A program made the translations under genes and the position numbers. The notes beneath the pieces are model-generated. The model searched no databases. It worked only from the letters and a program-made list of their open reading frames with translations, and had not been told where the DNA came from. This document shows positions 1 to 8,213 of a stretch of 64,000 bases of DNA, piece by piece (positions within the stretch are counted from its first letter, which is position 1; each line of letters opens with the position of its first letter). This DNA comes from Marinobacter sp. F4216 (GTDB lineage: Bacteria > Pseudomonadota > Gammaproteobacteria > Pseudomonadales > Oleiphilaceae): contig NZ_JAIOUO010000002.1 of the NCBI RefSeq assembly GCF_019931195.1, forward strand, positions 186,001 through 250,000, read 5' to 3'.

Positions 1-639
1 CGGTTACGCTACCAAACCATCGAGTTTGGAGAGATAGACGTTCATCTTTGCTCTCTGCGCAACACCAATGAATATTATGATCCGAAAGGAAAGGCCGAAG
101 AGCTGGGTATCTGCTCTGCGTCATGGCCCATATTCGGGGTTGTCTGGCCATCAAGCCTGGTTCTGGCCCAATTTATGTTGGGCTACGACACGACGTCCAA
201 GAGAGTGCTGGAGGTAGGCTGTGGTATGGCCTTATCCAGTTTGCTTTTGAACAAGCTGAATAGCGATATTACGGCAACCGATTATCACCCGGAAGTTCAA
301 TATTTCCTGGAAAAGAACGTTCAGCTCAATGGGGATAAATCCATTGCGTATGAGCGAACCGACTGGGCAAATAGCAAGGATACCCTGGGACTTTTTGATC
401 TGATTATTGGCAGTGACCTGCTCTATGAAGATGATCATATCGAGTTGCTGGCCAATTTTATTCAAAGGCATTCGAAGACAAACTGTGAAGTGATTCTGGT
501 CGATCCGGGGCGAGGGAGAAAAAATAAACTGAATAAAAGGCTGGTAGAGTTTGGCTTCAGTGCCTCTCAGTTCAAACCACAAGATCCCCATAATATTGGC
601 CAGAATTTTAAAGGACATATTCTTAAATATGTTCGGTAA
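1..639 (+). CDS. Class I SAM-dependent methyltransferase, protein-lysine (METTL/Nnt1-like), 5' partial
   Basis: The reading frame is open from base 1, so the true start lies outside the window; 212 residues are visible. An N-terminal stretch with many aromatics precedes the SAM-binding core: the glycine motif I (VLEVGCG) is near residue 70, an acidic motif II end (TDYHPE) follows, and a later GSDLLYE segment matches the post-motif II region of the Nnt1/EFM7/METTL lysine methyltransferase family. The likely role is SAM-dependent methylation of a protein substrate in the cytoplasm. The substrate cannot be read from sequence. It lies on the plus strand, opposite to the cassette-like genes that follow, and is probably not a cassette. 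Family assignment is good; specificity is inference. Confidence 0.8.
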   Translation, partial: RLRYQTIEFGEIDVHLCSLRNTNEYYDPKGKAEELGICSASWPIFGVVWPSSLVLAQFMLGYDTTSKRVLEVGCGMALSSLLLNKLNSDITATDYHPEVQYFLEKNVQLNGDKSIAYERTDWANSKDTLGLFDLIIGSDLLYEDDHIELLANFIQRHSKTNCEVILVDPGRGRKNKLNKRLVEFGFSASQFKPQDPHNIGQNFKGHILKYVR

Positions 640-790
640 CCCATAGCTGCACCAGATTACTCCACGACAAACGCCCCCATATCTCTCAGGCGCATTCTCG
701 CGCACTGGGACCTCCAGATCACCGCAAACCAATTGGGATTAGCACCCGCGTCGGATGGTGTGAATTGATCGGGGCTTGCCTGGGGAACAT

Positions 791-1171
791 CTAGCAAACC
801 GGTAGTTCATCAATATCTTCGTAATCATCTTTGGTGAAGGGTGGCGTGCAGAGGGCCAAGAACACCAGATCTTCCTGGCCTGTATTCGCGATTCGCTGGC
901 GACTCATTGGCGGTATTATTACCACGTCGCCTGGCTTCACATCTTCGGCCGGCAAATCGCCAATTTCCACGCGACCAATACCGCTGAGAATATAGTAGCG
1001 TTCTGCAGATTTTCTGAGTCGATGCCATCGGGTTGTTACGCCCGGTTCGACTCGCGCACGGGCAATGGACAATGCTTCGTCATCGGTAGAATTGGATTGC
1101 TCCGCGATGAAGCATCTTTCAGAAGTATAGAACTCACTTGAAAAATCCTGTTTTCGGATCGATTCCTTCAT
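791..1171 (-). CDS. Small cupin-domain protein
   Basis: A single-domain cupin of 126 residues. The conserved beta-barrel motifs are visible: a first motif around WHRLRKSAERYYILSG (histidine, glutamate and tyrosines in the metal-site region) and a second around GDVVIIPPMSRQRIAN, in which the usual metal histidine is replaced by arginine/glutamine, so metal binding may be incomplete. Single cupins of this type bind small molecules or act as simple dioxygenases or epimerases; the substrate is unknown. The start is the ATG with an AAGGA sequence about 9 bases upstream. It lies directly downstream of a candidate attC site (1187-1245), so it is probably a cassette gene. No attC is visible after its own stop codon. 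Confidence 0.75.
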   Translation of the reverse strand: MKESIRKQDFSSEFYTSERCFIAEQSNSTDDEALSIARARVEPGVTTRWHRLRKSAERYYILSGIGRVEIGDLPAEDVKPGDVVIIPPMSRQRIANTGQEDLVFLALCTPPFTKDDYEDIDELPVC

Positions 1172-1186
1172 CGCAATTTTCCTTGT

Positions 1187-1245
1187 GCCTAACGCCTTTA
1201 ATGAGCGGCCCGGCGACCTGAACGGACTTAATGGATTCGTTAACT
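1187..1245 (-). repeat. Candidate attC recombination site
   Basis: The plus strand shows GCCTAAC at 1187-1193, a perfect match to the inverse core RYYYAAC, and GTTAACT at 1239-1245 at the other end. The 59-base length fits the attC range. The TAA stop of the DUF3291 gene (minus strand) falls inside the upper core, as is common in integron cassettes. The order DUF3291 gene, attC, cupin gene fits a minus-strand array. Confidence 0.6.
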
Positions 1246-1737
1246 GGCTGGATATTCACCACCCAAAGTATCGATTGGCGCTTCGGCACCGACGCAGGGA
1301 GGCGAGAAGACTGTTTTGAACGTGAAAGCCTCTTCGGTTGGTCCATGCTCTCTCAGGGTGTTCAGCTTTTGCGCAGCCTCTTCGACTGACGGAACGTGAC
1401 CGGCTGGCACCCACCAAAGAACCATGTGTGCTTCACCCATTCTGTGGAACCACTCTTTCTTGCGACGCATGATCTCAACGTGTGCAGACCGGTAAACGTA
1501 GTTATGCAAAGCTTCGACGGAATCCCAGAGAGAAAGATTCACGATTTTATCAGAGCCGAAATAATCAATGCCGGTGGCATCACCTGCATCGGTTTGCAAG
1601 CGCCAGACGAAACCAGGGGAATCTTCAGCCAACGCATTTATTCTGTCCAAATTAGCCACAAAATCTGAAAGCTGAGGTGAATCAATTGGAGCCATGAGTG
1701 TGGCAATGTTGAGTTGGGCTACCTGATACTTACTCAC
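1240..1737 (-). CDS. DUF3291 family protein
   Basis: A protein of 165 residues matching the DUF3291 family, which has a ferredoxin-like fold related to antibiotic-biosynthesis monooxygenases. Recognisable are the N-terminal YQVAQLNIA strand, the central FGSDKIVNLSLWDSVEAL segment and the YRSAHVEIMRRKKEWF helix, followed by a W-W tail strand. I chose the GTG at 1737, because GGAGGA lies 5 bases upstream; a longer frame would add 13 residues without a ribosome binding site. Function is unknown; the fold suggests a small oxygenase or a haem-like ligand binder. The stop codon lies in the core of the candidate attC at 1187-1245, marking it as a probable integron cassette gene. Confidence 0.8.
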   Translation of the reverse strand: MSKYQVAQLNIATLMAPIDSPQLSDFVANLDRINALAEDSPGFVWRLQTDAGDATGIDYFGSDKIVNLSLWDSVEALHNYVYRSAHVEIMRRKKEWFHRMGEAHMVLWWVPAGHVPSVEEAAQKLNTLREHGPTEEAFTFKTVFSPPCVGAEAPIDTLGGEYPAS

Positions 1738-1817
1738 CGTTTCCTCCCTGGAAACTAAATCGTTTTTAGAGCGCACTGGCGCTGCGAGTGACGCGGCTTG
1801 TTAAATTCCAGGTAAGT

Positions 1818-2687
1818 CTAAAGCGACCGCTTGGCTTCAGCTATCACAGTCTTAATTCTCGCCTGAATTGCCCGATGCCGTAGGGCGCAGAGATACAGCG
1901 TTTCGCTGACCGGGTTAGCAAGACGATGGGCCTTGATATGCTCAGACTTCTCAAAGGCTTCAACTGCGTGCGCAGGTAAGACGGTAAAGCCCAACCCCAT
2001 GCTGACCGGCTCTAGAATCAAGCCGATCTGGTTTGAGGCCCCTTTTCGGGGAAACAGGCTACTGTGCTGAAACTCAGGGTAATTGGCACCAAGAAGCATG
2101 CTGGCGTGATGACTTCCATCAGGGTGGTCGATAAACCCAAGCGTCATTAAACTCTCCCAATCCGGCTCTTGGACGGTCGCAGGTGTTACCAACAGCAGCG
2201 CTTCTTGCGCGACGGGCGTGCACTCGACGTCGGCCATGGTCGATTTCGACGTCATCAATCCGAGATCAACAGTAGACTCGACGATCGCATTTTCCACATC
2301 CGAATTTGGAGCAAATCGGTAATCGATAATCAGCTTCGGGTGCTTACTCTGTAGCGCCAACAACTGCGGATACAGTTTCAGACCGACACTTCCCGGAGAC
2401 ATAATCCGCACAGTTCCTTCAAACGGCGGGTCCGCTCCAACTTTCTGTTCAAGATTAGACAAGGCCAAGAGGATGCTCTGGGCCTCGGCATAAAGCCTTT
2501 CGCCGGCAGCCGAAAGCGAGAACTGTTTCCCCTGTCTAACCAGCAATTCTGCACCGAGCTGCTCTTCAAGTTTACGCACATGCTGGCTAACGCCCGACTG
2601 TGTCATGTAAAGGCGCTCAGCGGTACGTGTGAAATGACCAACCTCTACCAGTGTGCAAAAGGTGCGTAACCAAGACGTATTTATCAT
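1818..2687 (-). CDS. LysR-family transcriptional regulator
   Basis: A typical 289-residue LysR regulator. The N-terminal winged helix-turn-helix spans residues 1-60 (FCTLVEVGHFTRTAERL, then TQSGVSQHVRKLEEQLG), followed by a linker helix and a periplasmic-binding-like effector domain (about 90-289). It is divergently transcribed from the VOC protein gene at 2782 with 94 bases between them, the usual LysR arrangement, so it probably controls that gene and itself. A palindrome overlaps its own start codon (2686-2700). The effector is unknown. It does not look like a cassette: it has its own divergent promoter region and no attC beside it. Confidence 0.92.
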   Translation of the reverse strand: MINTSWLRTFCTLVEVGHFTRTAERLYMTQSGVSQHVRKLEEQLGAELLVRQGKQFSLSAAGERLYAEAQSILLALSNLEQKVGADPPFEGTVRIMSPGSVGLKLYPQLLALQSKHPKLIIDYRFAPNSDVENAIVESTVDLGLMTSKSTMADVECTPVAQEALLLVTPATVQEPDWESLMTLGFIDHPDGSHHASMLLGANYPEFQHSSLFPRKGASNQIGLILEPVSMGLGFTVLPAHAVEAFEKSEHIKAHRLANPVSETLYLCALRHRAIQARIKTVIAEAKRSL

Positions 2688-2700
2688 TACAATAAGTAAT
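2686..2700. promoter_or_regulatory. Candidate LysR operator palindrome
   Basis: ATTAC-AATAA-GTAAT is a perfect inverted repeat with the T-N11-A spacing common to LysR sites. It overlaps the regulator's start codon and lies about 85 bases before the divergent VOC gene. Short AT-rich palindromes can arise by chance, so the assignment is tentative. Confidence 0.35.
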
Positions 2701-2781
2701 CTTTTTAAGAATAAATGATAATTTTAACTAATGCTGCGTGCTATGTAACCTGTTTCCAGTGTTACCAGAGGAGGACAGGCA

Positions 2782-3282
2782 ATGAGCAACGTGTACCCAC
2801 GAAACTTTTCACACATTGGCATATCCGTGCCAGACCTTGAGCAGGCCGTAACGTTCTACACTGAGGTTATGGGTTGGTATTTGATTATGGAACCAACCGA
2901 GATCAAAGAGGACGACAGCGCCATCGGAGAGATGTGCACAGATGTATTTGGCGCAGGCTGGGGAAGCTTTCGTATCGCTCACTTATCGACGGGCGATCGA
3001 ATTGGTGTGGAGCTTTTTCAATTTAAGAATCAGTCCAGCCCAGAAGACAATTTCGAGTACTGGAAGACTGGCGTTTTTCACTTCTGCGTTCAAGACCCGA
3101 ACGTCGAGGAACTAGCAGAACGGATTGTGGCTGCCGGTGGTAAAAAGCGCATGGAGAAACCGCGCTATTATTATCCCGGAGAGAAGCCCTACCGCATGAT
3201 CTATATGGAAGATCCTTTTGGAAACATCCTGGAAATATACAGCCACAGTTACGAGTTAATATACAGCGAGGGCGCCTACTAA
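2782..3282 (+). CDS. VOC (glyoxalase/bleomycin-resistance/dioxygenase) family protein
   Basis: A 166-residue vicinal oxygen chelate protein. The first half opens with a metal-ligand histidine strand (FSHIGISVPDLEQAVTFYTEVMGW); the second half has FHFCVQDPNVEEL and ends in the diagnostic YMEDPFGNILEIYSHSYE with the metal glutamate. Such proteins are lyases, isomerases, extradiol dioxygenases or resistance proteins. The substrate is unknown. A strong AGAGGAGGA ribosome site precedes the ATG. It is divergent from the LysR gene at 1818, its probable regulator. A long hairpin follows 13 bases after its stop (3296-3334) and probably ends the transcript. Confidence 0.88.
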   Translation: MSNVYPRNFSHIGISVPDLEQAVTFYTEVMGWYLIMEPTEIKEDDSAIGEMCTDVFGAGWGSFRIAHLSTGDRIGVELFQFKNQSSPEDNFEYWKTGVFHFCVQDPNVEELAERIVAAGGKKRMEKPRYYYPGEKPYRMIYMEDPFGNILEIYSHSYELIYSEGAY

Positions 3283-3295
3283 TACTCGCCGAAAC

Positions 3296-3334
3296 AATTC
3301 AGCGGGCTTTCTTCGACAGAAAGCCTGCTGAATT
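3296..3334. terminator. Long hairpin after the VOC gene
   Basis: A 17-base stem (AATTCAGCGGGCTTTCT pairing with AGAAAGCCTGCTGAATT, one G-T pair) with a five-base loop. There is no T-run on either side, so intrinsic termination is not assured; mRNA protection or a recombination-site remnant are alternatives. Confidence 0.5.
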
Positions 3335-3424
3335 CAACGCCGCGCTATACGGCATCCGATGCGAAGCACTGGCTGTCCGATGGAGGCCCAGTCGTTCGTG
3401 GCCGTAACGAATTTGAGAACCTTA

Positions 3425-3835
3425 TTAAGCACTTGGAGCCTCCAGCCCAAGCTCACCCATACGCCTAATTAACTTCTCCAAATACTCCGGATTGGATTCG
3501 TCGTTCGCAGGAGGCACCAACAAATTGCAGCACAGGACAGCTAGGGAATCTCCGGCTTCTGTTTCTACCGTTAAAGCTTCAGAAACATAAGTATCAAGAC
3601 CTCCTCCCCAGTAAAGCGTGCTCACTTCATCGTGGGTAAGGTCGTACACAATGCCCGCAGCTCGTGAACTCTCATCCCGCAGGAGCGTTGCCAGATTCCC
3701 AACTCGGAGCCGATAGCCGGGGGCAATGGCTTTACGTGGATTTCGAGGTTCAACCCCCTTGGCTCTTAATATCTCCGGATCCATGTAGAGTCCGTAGAAA
3801 AACACCTGATTCAACCTTTCCCTGGAGTTATACAT
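3425..3835 (-). CDS. Gamma-glutamylcyclotransferase-like (GGCT/AIG2) protein
   Basis: A 136-residue protein. The N-terminal FFYGLYMDPEIL resembles the YGSxM substrate loop of the GGCT/AIG2 fold, followed by the barrel strands GYRLRVGNLATLL and AAGIVYDLTHDEVSTLY. The catalytic glutamate expected in mid-sequence is not certain, so enzymatic activity is not assured. The family cyclises gamma-glutamyl amines or peptides to 5-oxoproline. It is a probable cassette gene: a candidate attC (3854-3921) lies just upstream on the minus strand, belonging to the preceding cassette. A possible degenerate core (ATTCAAC at 3332) lies beyond its stop codon. Confidence 0.7.
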   Translation of the reverse strand: MYNSRERLNQVFFYGLYMDPEILRAKGVEPRNPRKAIAPGYRLRVGNLATLLRDESSRAAGIVYDLTHDEVSTLYWGGGLDTYVSEALTVETEAGDSLAVLCCNLLVPPANDESNPEYLEKLIRRMGELGLEAPSA

Positions 3836-3853
3836 TTACTTCAATCCTCGTGG

Positions 3854-3921
3854 TGTTTAGCGCCAAGCTTTGCGGCTGACGGTGCTCTGCACCGGCAGTC
3901 CGAAAAAGTGACTTGTTACGT
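3854..3921 (-). repeat. Candidate attC site (type A)
   Basis: About 68 bases between GTTTAGC and GTTACGT. The inner arms pair well (GCGGCTGACGGTGC against GCACCGGCAGTCCG), leaving the terminal loop CT. It is closely similar to the site at 12209-12274, sharing GCTTTGCGGCTG, CACCGGCAG and AGTGACTTGTTA. Family-like attC similarity is typical of chromosomal integrons. Confidence 0.72.
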
Positions 3922-4064
3922 ATCTCTATGCAATGTCGCAATAAAAGCATTCAACTCTTGTCGAATAAACCAAGAACTACCTGCCATTAGTAGGCCGGCT
4001 ATGAGAGAAAAGTGCGATAGAAGTAGAATAAGACCGATAAGGAAAGCCCATAAAGCATAACGAG

Positions 4065-4319
4065 TTAAAGGTTTGTGCTTTCCGAACTCAAAGCTGCTTC
4101 AGCTTTCTTTGCCGGTATCTGCTGGTCTATGAGGTATGCATGGGTAAGAGTGAAACCCGCAAAAATCGGCAAGAGGGCAGCAAAAAAGAGCGTCGAGAGG
4201 AAGAGTGGCACCGAGCTAGAAACAGGCTGACTTGAACTCAAAAGTGCGAGGAAATAGGTAACGCATGCTCCTGTAAAAGCACCGTACATCCATTTCATTT
4301 GCTCTATTTTGTGTTTCAT
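4065..4319 (-). CDS. Small two-helix membrane protein, unknown
   Basis: An 84-residue protein I do not recognise. It has a basic N-terminus, a first hydrophobic helix around residues 11-28 (GAFTGACVTYFLALL), a serine-rich turn, and a second helix around 38-63 (LFLSTLFFAALLPIFAGFTL), then a polar tail. It probably sits in the inner membrane with both ends in the cytoplasm. It lies between a candidate attC (3854-3921) and a perfect inverse core (ACCTAAC at 4339), so it is a likely cassette gene. The spacing to the downstream attC is unusually long (about 140 bases). Confidence 0.55.
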   Translation of the reverse strand: MKHKIEQMKWMYGAFTGACVTYFLALLSSSQPVSSSVPLFLSTLFFAALLPIFAGFTLTHAYLIDQQIPAKKAEAALSSESTNL

Positions 4320-4338
4320 GCTCCATGCTTCCCTGAAT

Positions 4339-4403
4339 ACCTAACAGCCTATTAGTTTGAATTTGCATTAGACCGTAATCGCGGCCTCCCGTCTAAACCT
4401 GTA
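4339..4403 (-). repeat. Cassette-boundary element, copy 1 (attC-like end plus hairpin)
   Basis: It begins with ACCTAAC, a perfect inverse core, followed by a segment containing TTTGCATTAGACCG and ending in CTAAACCTG. TTAGAC and GTCTAA can pair. A related copy lies at 10322-10385. It may be a divergent attC or half-site, because no upper core (GTT) is evident. Confidence 0.4.
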
Positions 4404-4518
4404 TCACGGGGCCAATTCCTATTCTAATTCATAGAGATGGCGGGCCTCCAGCACGGACTTTTCGCTGCTCCTCCCAACAAAAAGTGTGCATTGGGGAAAA
4501 CGTGCACGTTCGTGCAGT

Positions 4519-4698
4519 GAAAACGCGGTCAAGAACCACGCCCCGATTCCCATGGGTGCGCTGGCTCGTAACCTGTTCGAGCTGCACACAGGGCAGGGCA
4601 ACAGCGACCTGGATTTTTCCCGCATTCAGCGGTTTTATCGTCCAGACGATATAGCAGGCAGACCTGCAACTCTGACTAAAGATGAAAAACCCCGGTAA
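4519..4698 (+). pseudogene. C-terminal remnant of a 3-hydroxyisobutyrate dehydrogenase-family gene
   Basis: Only about 60 codons remain. The peptide (APIPMGALARNLFELH, then NSDLDFSRIQRFYRP) resembles the last helix region of beta-hydroxyacid dehydrogenases of the 3-hydroxyisobutyrate dehydrogenase type. The NAD-binding N-terminal domain and the catalytic lysine are missing, and nothing upstream continues the frame. A hairpin with a T-run follows (4684-4716), perhaps the original terminator. It is a dead fragment on the plus strand inside the cassette region. The match rests on a short stretch and is moderately sure. Confidence 0.5.
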
Positions 4699-4716
4699 GC
4701 CGGTTTTTTTCCGGGG
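4684..4716 (+). terminator. Candidate intrinsic terminator
   Basis: CCGG-TAAG-CCGG hairpin followed by seven T; an outer CCCCGG/CCGGGG pairing is an alternative fold. It follows the dehydrogenase remnant. Confidence 0.5.
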
Positions 4717-4870
4717 ATAGGCTTCCAATAGTAACGTTGAAGCAATCGCACATCATGCCTGATCGACCCCGCCACGGATCGCTTTGCTTTGAGGTCCTGC
4801 GAGAGCTATATATTTATAGGAGACTGCCTGGGGTTGTCTCAGGTTGGTCGTGCCCCGAGGAGGGCATCTC

Positions 4871-6055
4871 ATGAAAACCGCAATTCCCTGGACGTTTTCT
4901 GCCTTGGCAGCCATCGTCCTCATCCCCCCGGCGACGGCAGAAATCCTGGCCGTCATGAACTACGAAAGTAAGCCCGCGGACCAGCTCAAAAGCCTCAAGT
5001 TATCCGGCGAAACTGCTCGGCGCGAGGGTTTGGCGATCGTTGATGTTGATCCGGAGAGTCCGAATTTCGGAAAAATCGTGTCCGATATTCCGATCGACGC
5101 CGACAACGTCGTGCACCACATCTTTTACGACCGAACGATGAGCAAGGCCTACATCACCGGTCTTCAACAGCCTGCACTTCAGGTTCTTGATCTGACGAAG
5201 AACCCCTACCGGCTCTCCACGATCGAAACGCCACCGTGTAACGTGGCCGAGGACGTCATTCTGGACGAAGCGAACGAGCGCTGGTATCTGACCTGCATGG
5301 GTTCCGCCAACGTGATTGTCGGCGACGTCGCAAGCGATGAAGTGGTGGGCGAGATTACGCTGCCGGGCACCTACCCGCACGGTCTGGCCGTCAACAGTGG
5401 GATCGATCGCATCCTGGTCACCTCGACCATTACGCCGGACCTGACCAGCCCGGATGAGTTCGTCTCGGTGGTGCGTGCCTCCGATCTCGAACCCCTGGGC
5501 AAGATTAAGATGTCTGACGCCGAGTCGCCCTCCAAGGTTGCGCCCGTTGAGGTCTTCTTCGTGCCGGGCGCTGAGCCTGTGACGGCGTTGGTGACCAATA
5601 TGTTCGGGCATACGCTCGAAGCGCTGGTCTGGAATGAGGACGAGCAGGAGTTCGGTCGTGAAACGATCTTTAATTTTGCCGAGCATGGCGCCACCGTGCC
5701 GCTTGAGATCTACTTCAACGACGACAAGAACCCCGACCGCATGTACGTGACGACAGCGATGAAGCCGGGATATCTGCACGTCTTCGACATTTCGGAAGGC
5801 CCAACCAAGCCGAAACTGCTGAAGCAGATTGCCACAGCCGACGGTGCACACCATGTCGGGTTCACGCCGGACTTCCGCTACGGATTTGTTCAGAACTCGT
5901 TCATCAACTTGCCGGACATGAGTGACGGTTCGGTGTCGGTGGTGGATCTTGAGAGTGGCGAGGTGGTTGCCTCGATGGACACCCTAAAGGATGCCGGGCT
6001 TAATCCGAACTCGATCGCGCTCTTGCCGGAGTGGAACCACCTGGCCGGACACTAG
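4871..6055 (+). CDS. Periplasmic YncE-like beta-propeller protein
   Basis: A 394-residue protein with a Sec signal peptide (residues 1-23, cleavage near ATAEI) and a repeated propeller pattern: strands ending in DVDPES, QVLDLTKNP, HGLAVNSG, HVFDISEG and VVDLESGEVV are typical of YVTN/YncE-type seven-bladed propellers. The family's roles include substrate binding and chaperoning in the periplasm; no catalytic residues can be named. The ATG at 4871 follows GAGGAGGGC. It is 69 bases before the membrane protein gene at 6125 and probably co-transcribed. Both genes are visibly GC-richer than neighbouring cassette genes and lie on the opposite strand, suggesting a separate acquisition. Confidence 0.75.
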   Translation: MKTAIPWTFSALAAIVLIPPATAEILAVMNYESKPADQLKSLKLSGETARREGLAIVDVDPESPNFGKIVSDIPIDADNVVHHIFYDRTMSKAYITGLQQPALQVLDLTKNPYRLSTIETPPCNVAEDVILDEANERWYLTCMGSANVIVGDVASDEVVGEITLPGTYPHGLAVNSGIDRILVTSTITPDLTSPDEFVSVVRASDLEPLGKIKMSDAESPSKVAPVEVFFVPGAEPVTALVTNMFGHTLEALVWNEDEQEFGRETIFNFAEHGATVPLEIYFNDDKNPDRMYVTTAMKPGYLHVFDISEGPTKPKLLKQIATADGAHHVGFTPDFRYGFVQNSFINLPDMSDGSVSVVDLESGEVVASMDTLKDAGLNPNSIALLPEWNHLAGH

Positions 6056-6124
6056 GTGGGTATCGCGGCGCCGGAATGGCCGGGCGCACGACTCCGCACG
6101 CGCCTACCTTGAGGTTCGGGCTCC

Positions 6125-7546
6125 GTGAGGCACTGGCAGGTTGCACTGGCGATAACGATGGTTTTCGGCCCGTTGCAGGCCGAGGCCCATGCTTTTGGCG
6201 CCCGCTACGATCTGCCATTGCCGCTTAGTCTGTATCTTGTCGCAGCGGGGGCGGCCGTGGCGGCTTCGTTTCTTGCTGCATTGCTTTTCCTCCGTACCGG
6301 GCGGGTGCGGCCTCTGCATCGGGACATCCCGGTGCCCGCCAAAGTTGGCCGCACGCTTTCTACGTTGCTGGGCACCGTCGGCCTGCTTGTGTTGGGCGTC
6401 CTGCTCGGTTCTGCGTTCTTCGGACCGCAGGAGGCCATGCGCAATTTCACGACGGTCTGGGTCTGGGTGATCTGGTGGGTAGGATTCCTGTTGTTCTCGG
6501 CCCTGGTGATTTCCCTCTGGCCGCAGCTCGATCCATTCCGAAGGCTGGCGGCTTTTTCAGCGTGGGCGACTGGCCGGCCGTGGAAGGGCAGTGCGGCCAA
6601 CCTGCCGTCGGGAGCTGGTCTGCTGGCGCCGGCAGGCCTGCTGGCGATCGCCTGGATTGAGCTGGCATCGGACTGGTCGGAAGATCCGCGAATGGTCGGC
6701 CTGCTGGTGACTGCCTATCTTCTGGTCGCGCTCTTCGGTGGACTCTTGTTCGGGCAACAGTGGTTCCGTGTGGCCGACCCCATTAGCCGCATTTTTGCCG
6801 TGCTCGGCCGAGTCGCGCCGCTCTCGATGACCAGCGCCAGCGCCTTGCGCCTGCGGCTGCCGGGCGAAGGCCTGTTGACTGAGTCAGAGCCCCTTCGCGG
6901 CGAGGTGGCTCTGGTGATCGGGCTCATTGGCATTGTGCTCTTCGACGGCTTGTCCGAGACCCCGGTTTGGGCCGCGGTGCTGGAGTTCGTGAGCACTTCA
7001 CCGTCCTTGCGAGTGCCGCTGCTCTGGCTGCGCGATCAAGGGGCGGATTTGATCCGGGTGATTAGCACCATCGGCCTCCTGGTGACCATTGCCGGCTTCT
7101 ACGGTGCCTACTGGCTGTTGATGATTCTGATGAGGGCATTGGCCGGCGGCACGTTCACGGCCAGTCAGCTTGCGCACAGCTTCGTCGGTACGCTCCTGCC
7201 GATTGCGGTGGCCTACCATCTCTCTCACTATGTCTCTTACCTTCTGCTCGCAGGCCAGCTGATCTTTCCCGCCGCGTCCGATCCTTTTGGCCTGGGATGG
7301 GACGTCTTTGGTACCCGGAACTGGTCTATCGACATCAGTGTCATCGGGACAAGGCACATCTGGTGGATAGCTTTTACGGCATTGATTGTCGGGCACGGGC
7401 TTTCCGTCCTGATCGCGCATCGGCGCGCGCTCCAGCTGTTCGAAGACGCCCGGCGCGCAGCGATTTCGCAGATCCCGATGACCATTGCCATGGTAGGCCT
7501 AACCGTGCTGAGCTTGTGGATCCTCTCACAGCCCATCACAGAGTGA
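6125..7546 (+). CDS. Polytopic inner-membrane protein, unknown
   Basis: A 473-residue protein with a cleavable-looking N-terminus (QAEAHAFG) and about ten hydrophobic helices, roughly at 30-52, 75-97, 108-131, 160-178, 187-210, 256-275, 308-332, 345-372, 402-424 and 448-467. The AHAFGARYDLPLPL start and the tryptophan-rich third helix recall a family of membrane proteins labelled fenitrothion hydrolase in some genomes; no hydrolase motif is visible, so I would not carry over that name. The start is GTG with a weak upstream GAGG. It probably forms an operon with the beta-propeller gene before it, which could act as its periplasmic partner (inference). High GC, as for that gene. Confidence 0.7.
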   Translation: MRHWQVALAITMVFGPLQAEAHAFGARYDLPLPLSLYLVAAGAAVAASFLAALLFLRTGRVRPLHRDIPVPAKVGRTLSTLLGTVGLLVLGVLLGSAFFGPQEAMRNFTTVWVWVIWWVGFLLFSALVISLWPQLDPFRRLAAFSAWATGRPWKGSAANLPSGAGLLAPAGLLAIAWIELASDWSEDPRMVGLLVTAYLLVALFGGLLFGQQWFRVADPISRIFAVLGRVAPLSMTSASALRLRLPGEGLLTESEPLRGEVALVIGLIGIVLFDGLSETPVWAAVLEFVSTSPSLRVPLLWLRDQGADLIRVISTIGLLVTIAGFYGAYWLLMILMRALAGGTFTASQLAHSFVGTLLPIAVAYHLSHYVSYLLLAGQLIFPAASDPFGLGWDVFGTRNWSIDISVIGTRHIWWIAFTALIVGHGLSVLIAHRRALQLFEDARRAAISQIPMTIAMVGLTVLSLWILSQPITE

Positions 7547-7607
7547 CCGGATGAGTGTTTTCGCGGGAGATGTTCAACATCCGCACGGGTTAGATGGCGC
7601 GTCACGG

Positions 7608-8213
7608 TCAGGCCCGGCGCAGGCGATACCAGTGCTCGTCCGGGCGCAGCAGCCATTCCAGGGGTGGGGGCAGCTTGAAGAAAGATGGTTTTACATCGGC
7701 AATTTGCCACCCTGCAAAGGCTGTTTCTATTTCATCTCTGCTAACGCCCCGGATCAACGGGCGAATGCGCCGCGGCCAGCAAAGCAGGATCACTGTGGCA
7801 TCCTCGGTGGCCAACGCGTCCACGCTACGAGCCATGGCTCGCTGCCGCCGGGTGTCGAAGTCATGGAAGGTGCCGGTGTCCAGGATGAGCCGAAAACCTG
7901 AACCCACTTGATCCTCGGAAAGCCGGGTAACGTCCCCCTGCACGAGCGTCACCTCCACACCGGCTGCACGAACTCGCTCTTGCCCGCGCTCCAGGGCTTT
8001 CTCCACGAAATCCACGCCGGTGACATCCCAGCCCCTTTTGGCCAGTTCGATGGCCCAGATTGCGCTGCCCGTGCCAATATCCAGAGCGCGCCCGTAGGGT
8101 GAATTCCGACCCTGCTCCTCCTGTTCTAGGAGCGATGACAGGGATTGGAAAAACTCCTGGTCGGTATCCTCCCAAGGGTGAAAACCGACGGTGTACGAAA
8201 ATTTCCAGTTCAT
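7608..8213 (-). CDS. Class I SAM-dependent methyltransferase
   Basis: A 201-residue methyltransferase. Motif I (ALDIGTGSAIWAIELAKRG) binds SAM; the acidic strand end VTGVDFVEKALERG and the VTLVQGDVTRL segment follow, then a post-I LILDTGTFHDF motif. It resembles small thiopurine-methyltransferase or UbiE-like enzymes; the substrate is unknown. I start it at the ATG at 8213 (MNWKFSYTVGFHPW), because the frame further upstream looks non-coding. Its last bases are 60 beyond the convergent membrane protein gene. It lies on the cassette strand, but no clear attC flanks it. Confidence 0.8.
   Translation of the reverse strand: MNWKFSYTVGFHPWEDTDQEFFQSLSSLLEQEEQGRNSPYGRALDIGTGSAIWAIELAKRGWDVTGVDFVEKALERGQERVRAAGVEVTLVQGDVTRLSEDQVGSGFRLILDTGTFHDFDTRRQRAMARSVDALATEDATVILLCWPRRIRPLIRGVSRDEIETAFAGWQIADVKPSFFKLPPPLEWLLRPDEHWYRLRRA

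Noticed and set aside
5000..5854. 284-residue minus-strand frame opposite the beta-propeller gene
   Set aside because: No ribosome site or recognisable family; composition typical of antisense translation.
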